64,000 nt of DNA from Kitasatospora sp. MAA19 (GTDB lineage: Bacteria; Actinomycetota; Actinomycetes; Streptomycetales; Streptomycetaceae): assembly GCF_029894125.1 (NCBI RefSeq), contig NZ_JARXYZ010000014.1:62001-126000 (forward strand), in the 5' to 3' direction. The notes beneath the pieces are model-generated. The model was not told the DNA's origin. It worked only from the letters and a program-made list of their open reading frames with translations, and did not search any database. The number at the start of each line of letters is the position of its first letter. Position 1 is the first letter of the stretch. Positions 46,160 to 55,295 of this stretch are shown piece by piece. The translations under genes were made by a program, and so were the position numbers.

Positions 46160-46983
46160 CCACCGTGCAGCCCCCGGCGGCGCCGGTGCACGAGGAGCGC
46201 GCGGACCGCGTGCTGCTCACCTCCGCCCAGCCGACCAGCACCACCGCCCTGCTCGCCGAGGCCGCCGCCCGGCGCGGCCTCGACACCGCCGTCCTCGACG
46301 GCCCCGGCACGGTCGAGCGCCTCGCCGGACGGCGCGTCCACTGGTACGGCGGCCCGCTCGCCGCGGCCCGGATCGCCGGACCGCTCCGCCTCGCCCTGCT
46401 CGAACCCGACGACGACTGGCTCACCCGCCTCCCCGAGGAGTTCACCCGGCGACGGATCGAGCTCACCACCCTCGCCGAGGCGTGGACGCTGCGCCACCCG
46501 GCGTTCGTCAAGCCGCCCGCCGACAAGTCGCTCCCGCCTGCGGTCTACCCGGACGGCAGCCGCCTGCCGCGCACCGGAGAGCGGATCGGCCCCGACACGC
46601 CCGTCCTGGTCAGCGACCCGGTGACCTTCGCCGCCGAGTACCGGCTGTTCGTCCGCGACGGCGAGGTGCTCACCGGCAGCCGCTACGCCCGCTTCGGCCG
46701 GCTCGACCCGGCGCCGCTGACCGCCGAGGCCACCGCCTTCGCCCGGCGCCCGCTCGCCGCGGTCGGCGACACCCTGCCCAGCGCCGTCGCCCTGGACGTC
46801 GGACCGATCGCCGACCCCTACGACCCGGCCGAGCACTGGGCCGTGGTCGAGGCGAACATGCCGTGGTTCGCGCACTGCTACGCCGCCGACCCGGACCGCG
46901 TCCTGGACGTCGTGCTGCGCGCCGCCGGACCGGCCGCCCAACTCGCACAGGTCGACCGCCGGTTCGTCCGTACGGCCGTCTGA
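46090..46983 (+). CDS. ATP-grasp domain protein (R2K clade-like)
   Basis: 297 residues. After the repeat-encoded N-terminus (TAVTRTAVTRPAV) comes a predicted ATP-grasp of the short R2K type: RRIELTTLAEAWTLRHPAFVKPPADKS near 130 (Lys of the ATP site), PVLVSDPVTFAAEYRLFVRDGEVLTGSRYARFG near 180-210 and WAVVEANMPWFAHCYAADPD near 255 (metal-binding Glu/Asn). Such proteins ligate amino acids or peptides and are linked to peptide tagging and conflict systems. The partner and substrate here are unknown; the coupled upstream 126-residue protein is the obvious candidate. Confidence 0.75.
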   Translation: MTRTAVTRTAVTRPAVTRPAVTSSTVQPPAAPVHEERADRVLLTSAQPTSTTALLAEAAARRGLDTAVLDGPGTVERLAGRRVHWYGGPLAAARIAGPLRLALLEPDDDWLTRLPEEFTRRRIELTTLAEAWTLRHPAFVKPPADKSLPPAVYPDGSRLPRTGERIGPDTPVLVSDPVTFAAEYRLFVRDGEVLTGSRYARFGRLDPAPLTAEATAFARRPLAAVGDTLPSAVALDVGPIADPYDPAEHWAVVEANMPWFAHCYAADPDRVLDVVLRAAGPAAQLAQVDRRFVRTAV

Positions 46984-47109
46984 CACCTGGCGGACACCCC
47001 GCGTTCGGCGGGCGGAAACCGGGCGGTACGGCGGGAGGTGAAGCATGGCGCGGTCGGCCGCGCCCTCGACGGGCGCGGCCGGGTGTGTACGACCGAAAGG
47101 AACCCCGCC

Positions 47110-48000
47110 ATGTCCACTGCCCAGTGGCCCTGCCCCCGAGTGCTCGTCGTCGGGATCGACGGTGTCCGCCACGACTACCTGGAGCACGTGCCGATGCCGC
47201 GCCTCCAGGAGCTCGCCGAGGCCGGGTTCCTGGTGCCGGTGACGGTGGCGGACACCACGCCCACCATGTCCGGGCCGTGCTGGGCCACCATCGTCACCGG
47301 CGTCGAGCCCGCCAAGCACGGTGTCTGGGGCAACCACCTCGGCGGCAACCGGCTCGACGTGTTCCCCGACTTCGCCACCCGGCTCGCCCGCGGCGACCGC
47401 CGCCGCACCTTCGTCGCGGCCGGCTGGGACCCGCTGATGATCAACGAGTCCGGCGGCCCGCTGTTCCGCGCCCCCGGCCGGCTCTCCTACATGGCCCCGG
47501 CCGAGGACACCCCCGAGGCGTGGGAGGCCGTCGACGAGGAGGTCACCCGCGAGGCCGTCCACGTCCTGGGCACCGCGGACCCGGAGGCCTCCTTCGTCTA
47601 CCTCGGCGCCGTCGACGAGACCGCCCATTTCCTCGGCTGCGGCGACGAGTACCGGGCGGCCATGCGCACCGCCGACGAACGCCTCGGCCGGCTGCTCGAC
47701 GCCGTCCGCGGCCGCGCCGGCTACGCCGACGAGCAGTGGACCGTCATCGTCGTCACCGACCACGGACACGTCGACGCCGGCGGCCACGGCGGCCGCACCG
47801 TCGAGGAGCGCACCGCCTGGGTCGCCTGCGCCGGGCACGACATCCCGGCCGGCCCGCCCACCGGGGAGATCCGCCACCCGGACGTCGCCGCCCAGGTGTA
47901 CGCCTCCCTGCTGCGCCCCATCGACCCGCACTGGACCCTCGACGGCCGCCCCTTCCCGGTCGCCCGACCGGCCTCTACCGTGGTGCCCGCGGCAGTCTGA
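47110..48000 (+). CDS. Alkaline phosphatase superfamily phosphodiesterase
   Basis: 296 residues of the nucleotide pyrophosphatase/phosphodiesterase type: VLVVGIDGVRHDYL (metal Asp) near 12, ADTTPTMSGPCWATIVTGVEPAKHGVWGN near 45-73 (nucleophile region Thr/Ser), YLGAVDETAHFLGCGDEY near 165 and VVTDHGHVDAGGHGG near 218 (metal His/Asp). No signal peptide, so cytoplasmic. AAAGGAA precedes the ATG. Substrate unknown. Confidence 0.87.
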   Translation: MSTAQWPCPRVLVVGIDGVRHDYLEHVPMPRLQELAEAGFLVPVTVADTTPTMSGPCWATIVTGVEPAKHGVWGNHLGGNRLDVFPDFATRLARGDRRRTFVAAGWDPLMINESGGPLFRAPGRLSYMAPAEDTPEAWEAVDEEVTREAVHVLGTADPEASFVYLGAVDETAHFLGCGDEYRAAMRTADERLGRLLDAVRGRAGYADEQWTVIVVTDHGHVDAGGHGGRTVEERTAWVACAGHDIPAGPPTGEIRHPDVAAQVYASLLRPIDPHWTLDGRPFPVARPASTVVPAAV

Positions 48001-48347
48001 CCGACGGTCGGAGCGGCGTCGCCCCGGGCCCGACGGAGCCTCAGAAGCTGGGCCGATGCGCCCGGGTGCAGCAGGCCGGGCTGCGCCGGAGCCCGGCTTG
48101 AGCGACGCTCGATCGGGGCCCGGACGGCACGTGAGGACGATGCGCCGCTCTGGGCTCCCCACCGTGTAGCCCCGAGACCGGGTCGCTGGACATACCTCTG
48201 AAGGTGGAGACGCTACCCCGTGGGATGGAGACAAGATCGCGACCTCGTGGTGACGCTCCGGCAGGGTGACGAGGGCCACGATGGATACAACCGGACGGCG
48301 GACCTCGTCGGCCGGCCCAGAGGCGGAGACGGAGAGGACAGGCGGGC
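48001..48347. other. Intergenic region, no supported gene
   Basis: Contains GC-rich imperfect hairpins shortly after the phosphodiesterase stop (48055-48110, for example cccgggtgcagcaggccggg) and a purine-rich leader (ggagacggagaggacagg) before the next gene. The minus-strand ORF across it shows no protein-like composition. Confidence 0.5.
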
Positions 48348-48830
48348 ATGAAGGGCATCGTGAGCAAGGTGGCGCTGGGAGTTGCCGGCACCGGCATGGC
48401 CGTCGCCGTGGCCGCCGTGGCAATCGGCCCGCGGGTGTCCGAGTGGTACGACGGACGCCACCAGGAACAGGCCACCTACGACACCGGCAGCCAGGCCAAG
48501 GCCGAGCGCCGTTCGATGCCGACCTGGCTGCCCGACAACGCCTCCTCGGTGAAGTACCTGATGTCCACCATCGGCGACGACCGCCTGCTGCGCGCCACCC
48601 TCCCGGACGGTCGGCTGCCCTCGGGCTGCACCACCGGCCTGCCCGGCAAGTCCGCGCACTCGGTGCCGATGTCGCTCAAGGCCGGCTGGTTCCCCGAGGG
48701 CGTCGCGGCCAAGGCCAGCGGCAGCTGCGGGCACTACAACGTGACGCTCACCGGCAACCAGCTCTACGCGTGGCAGGACGGCGCGGCGGTACAGGCGGCG
48801 CTGCGCGCGGAGCGGCCCACCAAGCACTGA
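48348..48830 (+). CDS. Hypothetical secreted or membrane-anchored protein
   Basis: 160 residues. The N-terminal hydrophobic segment (VALGVAGTGMAVAVAAVAIG, ~8-27) is a signal or anchor. The remaining domain is extracytoplasmic: RRSMPTWLPDNASSVKYLMSTIGDDRLLRATLPDGRLPSGC, ending with GSCGHYNVTLTGNQLYAWQDG. Two Cys (about 94 and 127) could form a disulfide. Similar unnamed proteins are common in streptomycetes. Function not recognised. Confidence 0.75.
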   Translation: MKGIVSKVALGVAGTGMAVAVAAVAIGPRVSEWYDGRHQEQATYDTGSQAKAERRSMPTWLPDNASSVKYLMSTIGDDRLLRATLPDGRLPSGCTTGLPGKSAHSVPMSLKAGWFPEGVAAKASGSCGHYNVTLTGNQLYAWQDGAAVQAALRAERPTKH

Positions 48831-49138
48831 GCCGGCTGCCGGGCGCTGATGGCGCCATGCGTTGATCCGGCTGCCAGACTCCGACCGGCCCGCTCGCACC
48901 TGATGGTGCGGGTGGGCCGTCGTGTTGCCCGGGTGCCGTGGGTTCGGTCGGTGGGCCGGCTGCGCGATCCGGCCGATGGTTTGGCCGACGGTGTGGCCGA
49001 GGGTGAACCGTCGGGACGGCCCCCCGCTATCGGAGGTGGCCGGGGCTGCGATAGGACGGACCGTGGACAAACTCGTCCCTGTCCCTGTCCCTGTCCCCGT
49101 CCCCGTCCCATCCCGTCCCCCGTTCCGTGAGGAGCCCC
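48831..49138. other. Intergenic region with hexanucleotide repeat before the MFS gene
   Basis: About 300 bp, no gene seen. The last 60 bp are a pyrimidine-rich gtccct/gtcccc microrepeat (~49076-49120), directly followed by the GAGGAG ribosome site of the MFS gene. Confidence 0.6.
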
Positions 49139-50440
49139 ATGCCCGGCCCGCTCGTCGGCCCCGCCGGCGACACGTCGACCGCCCCCTCCACCTCCCCGAC
49201 CACCGGCCAGGCCGGCCCGGGCAAGGCCACCGTCGCCGTCCTCGGCGGCCTCGTCGCGCTCGGCCCGCTCACCACCGACCTCTACCTGCCCGGGCTGCCC
49301 GCGATCGCCGACGACCTGGCCGCCGAGCCGGCCGCCGTCCAGCTCACCCTCACCTTCTCGATGCTCGGGGTCGCGGCCGGGCAGCTGCTCTTCGGACCGC
49401 TCAGCGACCGCTACGGGCGCCGCCCGCCGCTGCTCGCGGGGCTCGTCGTCTACACCCTGGCCAGCGTGGTGTGCGTGATCGCGCCGAGCCTGACGGTGCT
49501 GATCGTCGCCCGCTTCATCCAGGGCGCGGCCGGATCCGCCGGGCTGGTCATCGGCCGGGCCGTCGCCCGGGACCGCTTCCAGGGCGTCGCCATGCTGCGG
49601 TTCCTGGCCTCGATCGCGCTGATATCCGGGCTGGCGCCGATCCTCGCCCCGATCCTCGGGGCGCAACTGATGCGGTTCACGTCGTGGCGCGGCACCTTCG
49701 GCGCGCTGACCGCGCTCGGGCTGATGCTCACCCTGGTCGCCTTCGGGGTGCTGCGCGAGACGCTGCCGGCGCAGGCCCGGGGCACCGGCGGGGTGGGCGC
49801 GGCGCTGCGCACGATGGGGCGGCTGCTGCGTGACCTGCCGTTCCTCGGGTTGGCGCTGACCAGCGCCTTCGCCTTCGGAGCGCTGTTCGGCTACATCAGC
49901 GGGTCGTCCACGGTGCTGCAGCACGTGTACCAGGTGTCGCCGCAGACCTACAGCCTGCTGTTCGCGGCGAACTCGCTGGCCATCGTCGTCATGACGCAGC
50001 TCAACGGGCGGGTCCTCGCGCGCCGCTTCACCCCGCGAGGGCTGATGCTGGCCGGGCTCGGGACGGCGGTGGTCGCCGGGGTGGCACTGGTGCTGATGAC
50101 CTCGGTCTGGGACTTCGGGCTGCTCGGCTTCTGTCCGCCGCTGTTCGTGATGATGGGCAGCATGGGAGTGGTCCTGCCGAACACGGCCGCGCAGGCGCTC
50201 AGCCTGGTCGAGCCGAGGGCGGCCGGGACGGCGTCGGCGCTGCTCGGCACCGGCAACTTCCTGTGCGGGGCGGTGGTCGCGCCGCTGAGCAGCCTTGGTG
50301 GGCGGCCGTCCGCGGTGCTGCTGGCGGTGGTCGTCCTGGCGTGCGGGGTGCTGGCGATGGTGGCGTACGTGACGCTGTGTCGGCCCGCACGGATGAAGGC
50401 GGCGGAGGCCGAGGCGTCCGGGGTGGTGGCAGGGAGCTGA
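49139..50440 (+). CDS. Bcr/CflA family multidrug MFS exporter
   Basis: 433 residues, 12 membrane helices, with LGPLTTDLYLPGLPAIADDL near helix 1 (typical of the Bcr/CflA group), motif A GPLSDRYGRRPPLLAGL and IARFIQGAAGSAGLVIGRAVARD. It exports drugs or small metabolites such as bicyclomycin or cysteine in relatives. ATG 49139 has GAGGAG 5 bases upstream; the GTG at 49127 would overlap the ribosome site. Confidence 0.92.
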   Translation: MPGPLVGPAGDTSTAPSTSPTTGQAGPGKATVAVLGGLVALGPLTTDLYLPGLPAIADDLAAEPAAVQLTLTFSMLGVAAGQLLFGPLSDRYGRRPPLLAGLVVYTLASVVCVIAPSLTVLIVARFIQGAAGSAGLVIGRAVARDRFQGVAMLRFLASIALISGLAPILAPILGAQLMRFTSWRGTFGALTALGLMLTLVAFGVLRETLPAQARGTGGVGAALRTMGRLLRDLPFLGLALTSAFAFGALFGYISGSSTVLQHVYQVSPQTYSLLFAANSLAIVVMTQLNGRVLARRFTPRGLMLAGLGTAVVAGVALVLMTSVWDFGLLGFCPPLFVMMGSMGVVLPNTAAQALSLVEPRAAGTASALLGTGNFLCGAVVAPLSSLGGRPSAVLLAVVVLACGVLAMVAYVTLCRPARMKAAEAEASGVVAGS

Positions 50441-50452
50441 CGGAGGGGGCCT

Positions 50453-50586
50453 GACGGCTGACGCCTGACGCCTGACGCCTGACGCCTGACGGCGAACAGC
50501 GAACGGCGAACAACAAACAGATGACAGCTGACAGATGTTGAAATCTGTCAGCTGTCATCTGTTACCCGATACCTGTGACCCGTCGG
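50453..50586. repeat. Heptad palindrome element E
   Basis: Perfect 21-bp arms, 50516-50536 and 50543-50563, with a 6-base spacer. On the left is the longest unpaired run of heptads in the window (ctgacgc five times, then cgaacag/cgaacgg units, 50457-50515); on the right, heptads continue to about 50586. Lies between convergent exporter and chitinase genes. Confidence 0.92.
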
Positions 50587-50599
50587 TCGTTACGCGCTC

Positions 50600-52342
50600 T
50601 CAGGCGATCGAGAAGTCGTCGCCGTAGACGTTGCCCTGGCCGTACCAGCCGTGCAGGTAGACGGTGACGGTGCCGGAGGCGCCGGTGGTGAAGGGGACGC
50701 TCAGCTTGGTCCAGCCGGAGGCGTTGGCCCAGGTGCTGGCGGTGGCGTCGCCGCTCACGCCGAGGTACGCGTAGTTGCCCTGCACCCAACCGCTCAGCGT
50801 GTAGCTGGTGTTGGACTTCAGCGTGACGGTCTGCGAGCAGTCGCCGGTCTGGCCGGCGGCCGCCGCCTGCAGCGCGTAGGAGCCGGAGTGCACCGGGGTG
50901 GAGACCACGGCGCCGCCGCTCTGGCAGGTCCACGGTGCGAGGCTGCCGCTCTCCAGGCCGCCGTTGGCCAGGCCGGTCGGCGGCGGGGTCGTCCCGGTGA
51001 CGGTCAGCGAGTACGTGGCGGTGTGCGTGCCGGACGGCGCGGTGGCGGTCACGGTGAGCGGGTAGGTGCCCGCCGCAGCGGCCGAGGTGGTGGCGATGTT
51101 GAGGGTGGCGCCGGTGCCGGCGGTGACGCTGCCGGGGGTGACGGTGGCGGTGACGCCCGTCGGGGCGCCGCTGACCGACAGGTTGACGCTCTGCGCCGAG
51201 CCCGCCGTCACCGCCGTGGCGATCGCCGCCGAGGTGGACGAACCTGCGGTGACCGTCGCGGAGTTGGGGTTGACGGCCACGGAGAAGTCGTTGGTCACCG
51301 TCGAGCCGCTGGTGAACGGTGCGAAGATGTGGGTGAAGTCCCAGGTGTTCTGGCTGATCCCTGAGCAGGAGTCGTCTCCGCCCTTGCCCGGGCAGCCGCC
51401 GTTGTCGCGCTGCAGTGCCCAGAAGGACAGCGTGTTGATGCCCTTCGACACCGCCCAGTTGTACACGGTGGTGGCGTTGGCCACGGTGAAGGTCTCGGCC
51501 GCGCCGTAGTCGTCGATGCCGACCATCTCGATGATGCCGATCGAACCCCACAGCTGGGCGGGGGTCTTGGCCGGGTAGAGCTTGGCGAGTTGGTTGTAGA
51601 GGCCCTGCGCGGAGGTCTGGGTGTCGGCCGCCATGTCGTGGGTGGCGCCGTCGTAGTAGTCGAAGGTCATCATGTTGACGACGTCGATCCGGGCGTTGTT
51701 GCTGACCGCGTTCTTCAGTACGGCGAGGCCGCTGGAGGCCAGCCCGGTGGTGGTGGTCGGCAGTGTGTAGGAGAACTGGATGTTCCGCCCGTTGGTGGCG
51801 GCCCAGTCCTGCACGATCTTGATCGCCTTGTTGCGGCGGTCGATTCCGGCCGCGTTGGTCAGCGAGTTGTCCTCGATGTCGAGGTCGATCCGGCTGACGT
51901 CGTAGGTGGTGATGAGGTTCTCGAAGGCCGCCGCGATCTGGTTGACATCGGTGCAGCTGTCAGCCAGTTCGGTACCGGTGTTGTCGGCGGTGTAGCCGCC
52001 GAAGGAGGGGATCACGTCCCCGCCGTTGGCCCGGATGGTGGCGATGTCGGCACCGAAGGTCGAGGAGGAGACCGGCTTGGAGGTGTCGCCGTTCCAGTAC
52101 GGGGTGCAGGAGCCCTTGGTGGCCGCCTGCAGGAAGGCCATCGTCAGGTACTTGGCGCCGGACTGGGCGGCCAGGGTGGCGGGGCTCTGTCCGGTCCAGG
52201 ACTCGAAGTAGGGGGCGAAGACCCGGCTGGGGAGCGGGGTCGCGGCCTGGGCGGAGCCCGTCCCGGCGGCGACCAGGCCGGCCGAGGCGGCCAGCGTGGC
52301 GCAGGCCGTCAGGGCCGCCTGGATGGTTCTGCGTAGACGCAT
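50600..52342 (-). CDS. Secreted chitinase, GH18, with Ig-like and carbohydrate-binding domains
   Basis: 580 residues. Sec signal (TACATLAASAGLVAAGTGSAQA, cleavage near 34); GH18 catalytic domain ~38-350 with FAPYFESWTGQ and the catalytic DLDIED (DxDxE, near 158) and MMTFDYYDGATHDM; an Ig-like domain ~355-455 (DFSVAVNPNSATVTAGS); and a C-terminal jelly-roll carbohydrate-binding domain ~460-580 (NGGLESGSLAPWTCQSGG, YLHGWYGQGNVYGDDFSIA). It degrades chitin outside the cell. GGAGAATCC precedes the ATG. The promoter carries a DasR-type site. Confidence 0.94.
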   Translation of the reverse strand: MRLRRTIQAALTACATLAASAGLVAAGTGSAQAATPLPSRVFAPYFESWTGQSPATLAAQSGAKYLTMAFLQAATKGSCTPYWNGDTSKPVSSSTFGADIATIRANGGDVIPSFGGYTADNTGTELADSCTDVNQIAAAFENLITTYDVSRIDLDIEDNSLTNAAGIDRRNKAIKIVQDWAATNGRNIQFSYTLPTTTTGLASSGLAVLKNAVSNNARIDVVNMMTFDYYDGATHDMAADTQTSAQGLYNQLAKLYPAKTPAQLWGSIGIIEMVGIDDYGAAETFTVANATTVYNWAVSKGINTLSFWALQRDNGGCPGKGGDDSCSGISQNTWDFTHIFAPFTSGSTVTNDFSVAVNPNSATVTAGSSTSAAIATAVTAGSAQSVNLSVSGAPTGVTATVTPGSVTAGTGATLNIATTSAAAAGTYPLTVTATAPSGTHTATYSLTVTGTTPPPTGLANGGLESGSLAPWTCQSGGAVVSTPVHSGSYALQAAAAGQTGDCSQTVTLKSNTSYTLSGWVQGNYAYLGVSGDATASTWANASGWTKLSVPFTTGASGTVTVYLHGWYGQGNVYGDDFSIA

Positions 52343-52619
52343 GGATTCTCCAACATACGTGGTGGGGCAGGACGTTGGGGATACGTGGACGACCGGGCGC
52401 GGCGGCCGTGTGGGGTCGGCCGCGCGGGCCCGGGCGGGCGGGCTTGCGGATGTCCGGACATGCGGGCGCGCGGAAGCCCGCCGACGTGCGCGGAGGCGGG
52501 CGGCGGTGCGAGTGCGCGCACGCCGTACGGAGCGGGGGTGGAGCGGGACAGGGCAGGGCGGTGCCTCAGCCGCCGGTGGTCACACCCCCACAGTGCATCC
52601 CGGTCGGATCGACATGCTT

Positions 52620-52648
52620 ATGGTTGGACTAGACCACTGGTCTGTCAA
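52620..52648 (-). promoter_or_regulatory. Chitinase promoter with DasR-type (dre) site
   Basis: On the minus strand a TTGACA box (52648-52643) is followed by AGTGGTCTAGTCCAAC (52638-52623), which matches 13 of 16 positions of the dre consensus AGTGGTCTAGACCACT from memory, and then CCATAAG as a likely -10. The dre lies between the boxes, as expected for GlcNAc-responsive repression by DasR. An additional ctgtca/tgacag inverted repeat is at 52642-52660. Confidence 0.8.
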
Positions 52649-52908
52649 GAGATCTGACAGTTCGTCAACACACCGTCCTCGCGCCCAAAGGGGTTGGCCG
52701 TTGGGCGGGTTGGCGTGGCGCAGCAGGGGGGCACGGGACGTGGAGTGCCGGTCGCGACCCCAGGGCGCGGGAAGGTGCCGTGGCCGCGAACCCGACGGCG
52801 GGTCGCGGCCACGGCGGCCCGGCGCTCAGGACGCCGGGCGGTTCGGTTCGCCGGGCGCTGGTCGCCGGGCGGTTCAGGATGTCGGGTGGTTCGGTTCGCC
52901 GCTCCGGG

Positions 52909-53520
52909 TTACGCCGGCGGCGGGCAGAGGGTGGTCCGCAGCGCGTCGTTGATCTTCGCGGCGGTGTCCGGTCCGAAGCCCTGCGGGTGGTCGGGCGAGG
53001 TGAAGCGCTGGTCGGCCAGTTCGACCAGCTTCGACTTGTCCTTGGGGAACTGGTACATCGCCTGGCACTGGTTGCGGGCCCGGTCCACGGCCTGGTCGGG
53101 CTTGCCGCCGACGATCGCCGGGTCGATCGCGTTCAGCGCGGCGACCAGCTTGCCGGTCAGGTCGGCGCCCGGCTTACCGGGCAGTCCGGCGTCGGTCGGC
53201 GGTGCGGGCTTGGCCGGGGCGGGCGCGCCGGACGAGCCGGCGTCCGGGGCGGGGGCCGAGGGGCTGCCGGGGGCGGGCGCCGCGGGGGATCCGGCTGTGG
53301 GGGCGGCCGTGCCGGACGCGTCGGCCACGGAGGTCGAGGAGGCCGAGGGGGTCGCGGGCGCCGGCGGGGCGGAAGCGGCGCCGGGGGTGGCGGCCGGGGC
53401 GGTGGGGGAGCCGGCGGCGGCGGTGGTGGGCGAGGTGGAGCCCGAACCCGAGCCGGAGCAGGCAGCGAGGCTCACCGCGGCGAATGCCGTGAGGGTGGCG
53501 GCGAGGAGACGAGTGCGCAT
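52909..53520 (-). CDS. Lipoprotein with Ser/Pro/Ala-rich linker, function unknown
   Basis: 203 residues. Lipobox LAAC (Cys21) after a typical signal peptide, then ~90 residues of Ser/Pro/Ala/Thr low complexity acting as a wall-spanning tether, then a small helical domain (~115-203): LVAALNAIDPAIVGGKPDQAVDRARNQCQAMYQFP, ending NDALRTTLCPPPA. Two Cys (near 151 and 199) may pair. Family not recognised. Confidence 0.8.
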   Translation of the reverse strand: MRTRLLAATLTAFAAVSLAACSGSGSGSTSPTTAAAGSPTAPAATPGAASAPPAPATPSASSTSVADASGTAAPTAGSPAAPAPGSPSAPAPDAGSSGAPAPAKPAPPTDAGLPGKPGADLTGKLVAALNAIDPAIVGGKPDQAVDRARNQCQAMYQFPKDKSKLVELADQRFTSPDHPQGFGPDTAAKINDALRTTLCPPPA

Positions 53521-53573
53521 GGCGTCACACTGTCATGTCCGCGGCGCCGAAGGGAAGATCCCGCTCGCGACGG

Positions 53574-53609
53574 CGGGCGGCCCGGGAGGAGAACCTCCCG
53601 GGCCGCCCG
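53574..53609. terminator. Perfect 16-bp hairpin after the glycine-betaine receptor gene
   Basis: Arms 53574-53589 and 53594-53609 with a 4-base loop. It ends 24 bases beyond the stop of the minus-strand receptor gene at 53633, terminating the four-gene ABC operon. Confidence 0.88.
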
Positions 53610-53632
53610 TCTGCCGTGTCCGTGCGGCGCGG

Positions 53633-54577
53633 TCAGCTGAGTCCGTTGGCCTTCAGCCAGTCCTTGGCCACCGTCGACGGGTCCTCCTTGTCGACCGCGA
53701 CGCGCTTCATCAGCGCTGTCAGCCCCGCCGTGTCGAGCTTGGCCGACACCGCGTTGAGGGCCGCCGTCGCGGTGGGGTTCACGCCCGCCTTGTTGATCAG
53801 CGGGGTGACGTTCTGCGCGCCGAAGATGTTCTTCGGGTCGGTCAGCGGGACGAGCTTCAGCTGGACGATCTTCGGGTCGGTGGTGAACACGTTGCCGACC
53901 TGGATGGCGCCGTCCTTGAGCGCGTTCGCGGTGGTGTCCCCGGTGGGCTTCCACTCCTTGAAGGTCAGCCCGTAGACGTCCTTGAGCTGTTGCTCGCGGC
54001 GGGACTTGAACTCCGGCGGACCGCCTATGGCGAACTCGCCCGCCTTTGCGGCCAGGTCGGTGATGCTCTTGAGCCCGTACTTGTCGGCGGTCTCCTGGGT
54101 GACGCTGAGCGAGTCCTTGTCCTCGGCGGGGGAGGAGTCGAGGATCCCCAGCGCGGCGGGCAGCGTCTTGGTCAGCGCCGCGTTCACGTCCTCCGTGGTG
54201 ACGGCGGTGGACTTGGCGTCCAGGTAGGCGAGCAGTGAGCCGTTGTACTCGGGCAGGACGGTCAGGCTGCCGTTCTGGAGCTGCCCGTAGAGCACCTCCC
54301 GGCTGCCGATGTTGAACTTCTCCTCGACCTTGACGCCCTTGGCCTTGAGCGCCTGCGAGTAGATCGAGCCGAGCAGCACGTTCTCCGGGAAGTTCGCCGA
54401 GCCGACGACCACGGTCGACCCGGAGCCCGCGCCCGAGGCGGCGGGGGAGCCTGCCGCGGAGCTGGAGCCGCCGAGCGGGTCGCCGCCGCCGGAGGAGCCG
54501 CAGGCGGTGGCGCCGAGGGCGAGCGCGGCGAGCGTGCCGAGGACGACGGCGCGCCGGCTTCTGTGGATTGTCGACAT
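53633..54577 (-). CDS. Glycine betaine/choline-type ABC substrate-binding lipoprotein
   Basis: 314 residues. Lipobox GATAC (Cys26), Ser/Gly-rich tether, then the OpuAC/OsmF-type domain: VVVGSANFPENVLLGSIYSQALKAKG near 55, IGSREVLYGQLQNGSLTVLPEYNGSLLAYL near 92 and FTTDPKIVQLKLVPLTDPKNIFGAQNVTPL near 230. It binds quaternary ammonium compatible solutes. Last gene of the operon, 40 bases after the second permease. Confidence 0.92.
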   Translation of the reverse strand: MSTIHRSRRAVVLGTLAALALGATACGSSGGGDPLGGSSSAAGSPAASGAGSGSTVVVGSANFPENVLLGSIYSQALKAKGVKVEEKFNIGSREVLYGQLQNGSLTVLPEYNGSLLAYLDAKSTAVTTEDVNAALTKTLPAALGILDSSPAEDKDSLSVTQETADKYGLKSITDLAAKAGEFAIGGPPEFKSRREQQLKDVYGLTFKEWKPTGDTTANALKDGAIQVGNVFTTDPKIVQLKLVPLTDPKNIFGAQNVTPLINKAGVNPTATAALNAVSAKLDTAGLTALMKRVAVDKEDPSTVAKDWLKANGLS

Positions 54578-54617
54578 GGTGACAGATGTCCTTCCGGAGA
54601 GGATGGGGAGAGGAGGT

Positions 54618-55295
54618 TCAGCGGGCCCGGCGCTGGGCGCGCATCCCGGGCGGGAGCGCGTACCGGGCGAGCAGGGCGAAGAACAGCTGGGCGCCGACCG
54701 CGAGCAGCACCACCAGCAGCGCGCCGCCGACGGTCACCGCGTACTTCCGGGTGGCCAGCCCGTCGATGACGTAGCGGCCGAGGCCGCCCAGTCCGACGTA
54801 GGCGGCCACCGTGGCGGTCGCGATCACCTGGACGGTCGCGGTGCGAAGGCCCGCCAGCAGGGTCGGTGCCGCGGACGGCAGGCAGACCTGCCACAACACC
54901 TGCGGGTGGGTCAGCCCGATGCCGCGCGCCGCGTCCCGGACGTCCGGGTCGGTGCCGCGCACCCCCTCGACGGTGGCCACCAGCAGCGGCGGCGCCGCGA
55001 GCGCGACCAGCGGGATCAGCACGGCCGTGTCGCCGACCCCGGCGAGCAGCACCGCCAGCGTCACCAGCCCGAGCGTCGGCAGGGCGCGGGTGGCGCCGGC
55101 GAAGGCGGTGACGACCGTGACGCCGCGCCCGGTGTAGCCGATCAGCAGCCCGAGCGGTACGGCGAGCACCGCCGCGTACAGCAGGGCCTCGCCGGAGAAC
55201 AGCAGGTGTTCGGACACCCGGTGCACGATCGAGTCCGGACCGCTGCGGTGGTCGGGGGCGGAGAAGAAGTCGCTCAGCCAGCTCAGCCAGTTCAC
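54618..55295 (-). CDS. Glycine betaine-type ABC permease 2
   Basis: 225 residues, about five membrane helices, with the ABC permease EAA-type loop DVRDAARGIGLTHPQVLWQVCLPSAAPTLLAGLR near 125-158 and LGGLGRYVIDGLATRKY. The GTG start overlaps the stop of permease 1 by 4 bases. Pairs with the 55292-55960 gene to form a heterodimeric channel. Confidence 0.92.
   Translation of the reverse strand: MNWLSWLSDFFSAPDHRSGPDSIVHRVSEHLLFSGEALLYAAVLAVPLGLLIGYTGRGVTVVTAFAGATRALPTLGLVTLAVLLAGVGDTAVLIPLVALAAPPLLVATVEGVRGTDPDVRDAARGIGLTHPQVLWQVCLPSAAPTLLAGLRTATVQVIATATVAAYVGLGGLGRYVIDGLATRKYAVTVGGALLVVLLAVGAQLFFALLARYALPPGMRAQRRAR

Noticed and set aside
48041..48475. Minus-strand ORF over the phosphodiesterase/hypothetical gap
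   Set aside because: No ribosome site, Arg/Pro-rich composition, and it covers the start of a gene with a clear N-terminal hydrophobic segment.
50453..50586. Heptad runs as a CRISPR array
   Set aside because: Units are 7 bp, degenerate and contiguous with no spacers, and there are no cas genes.
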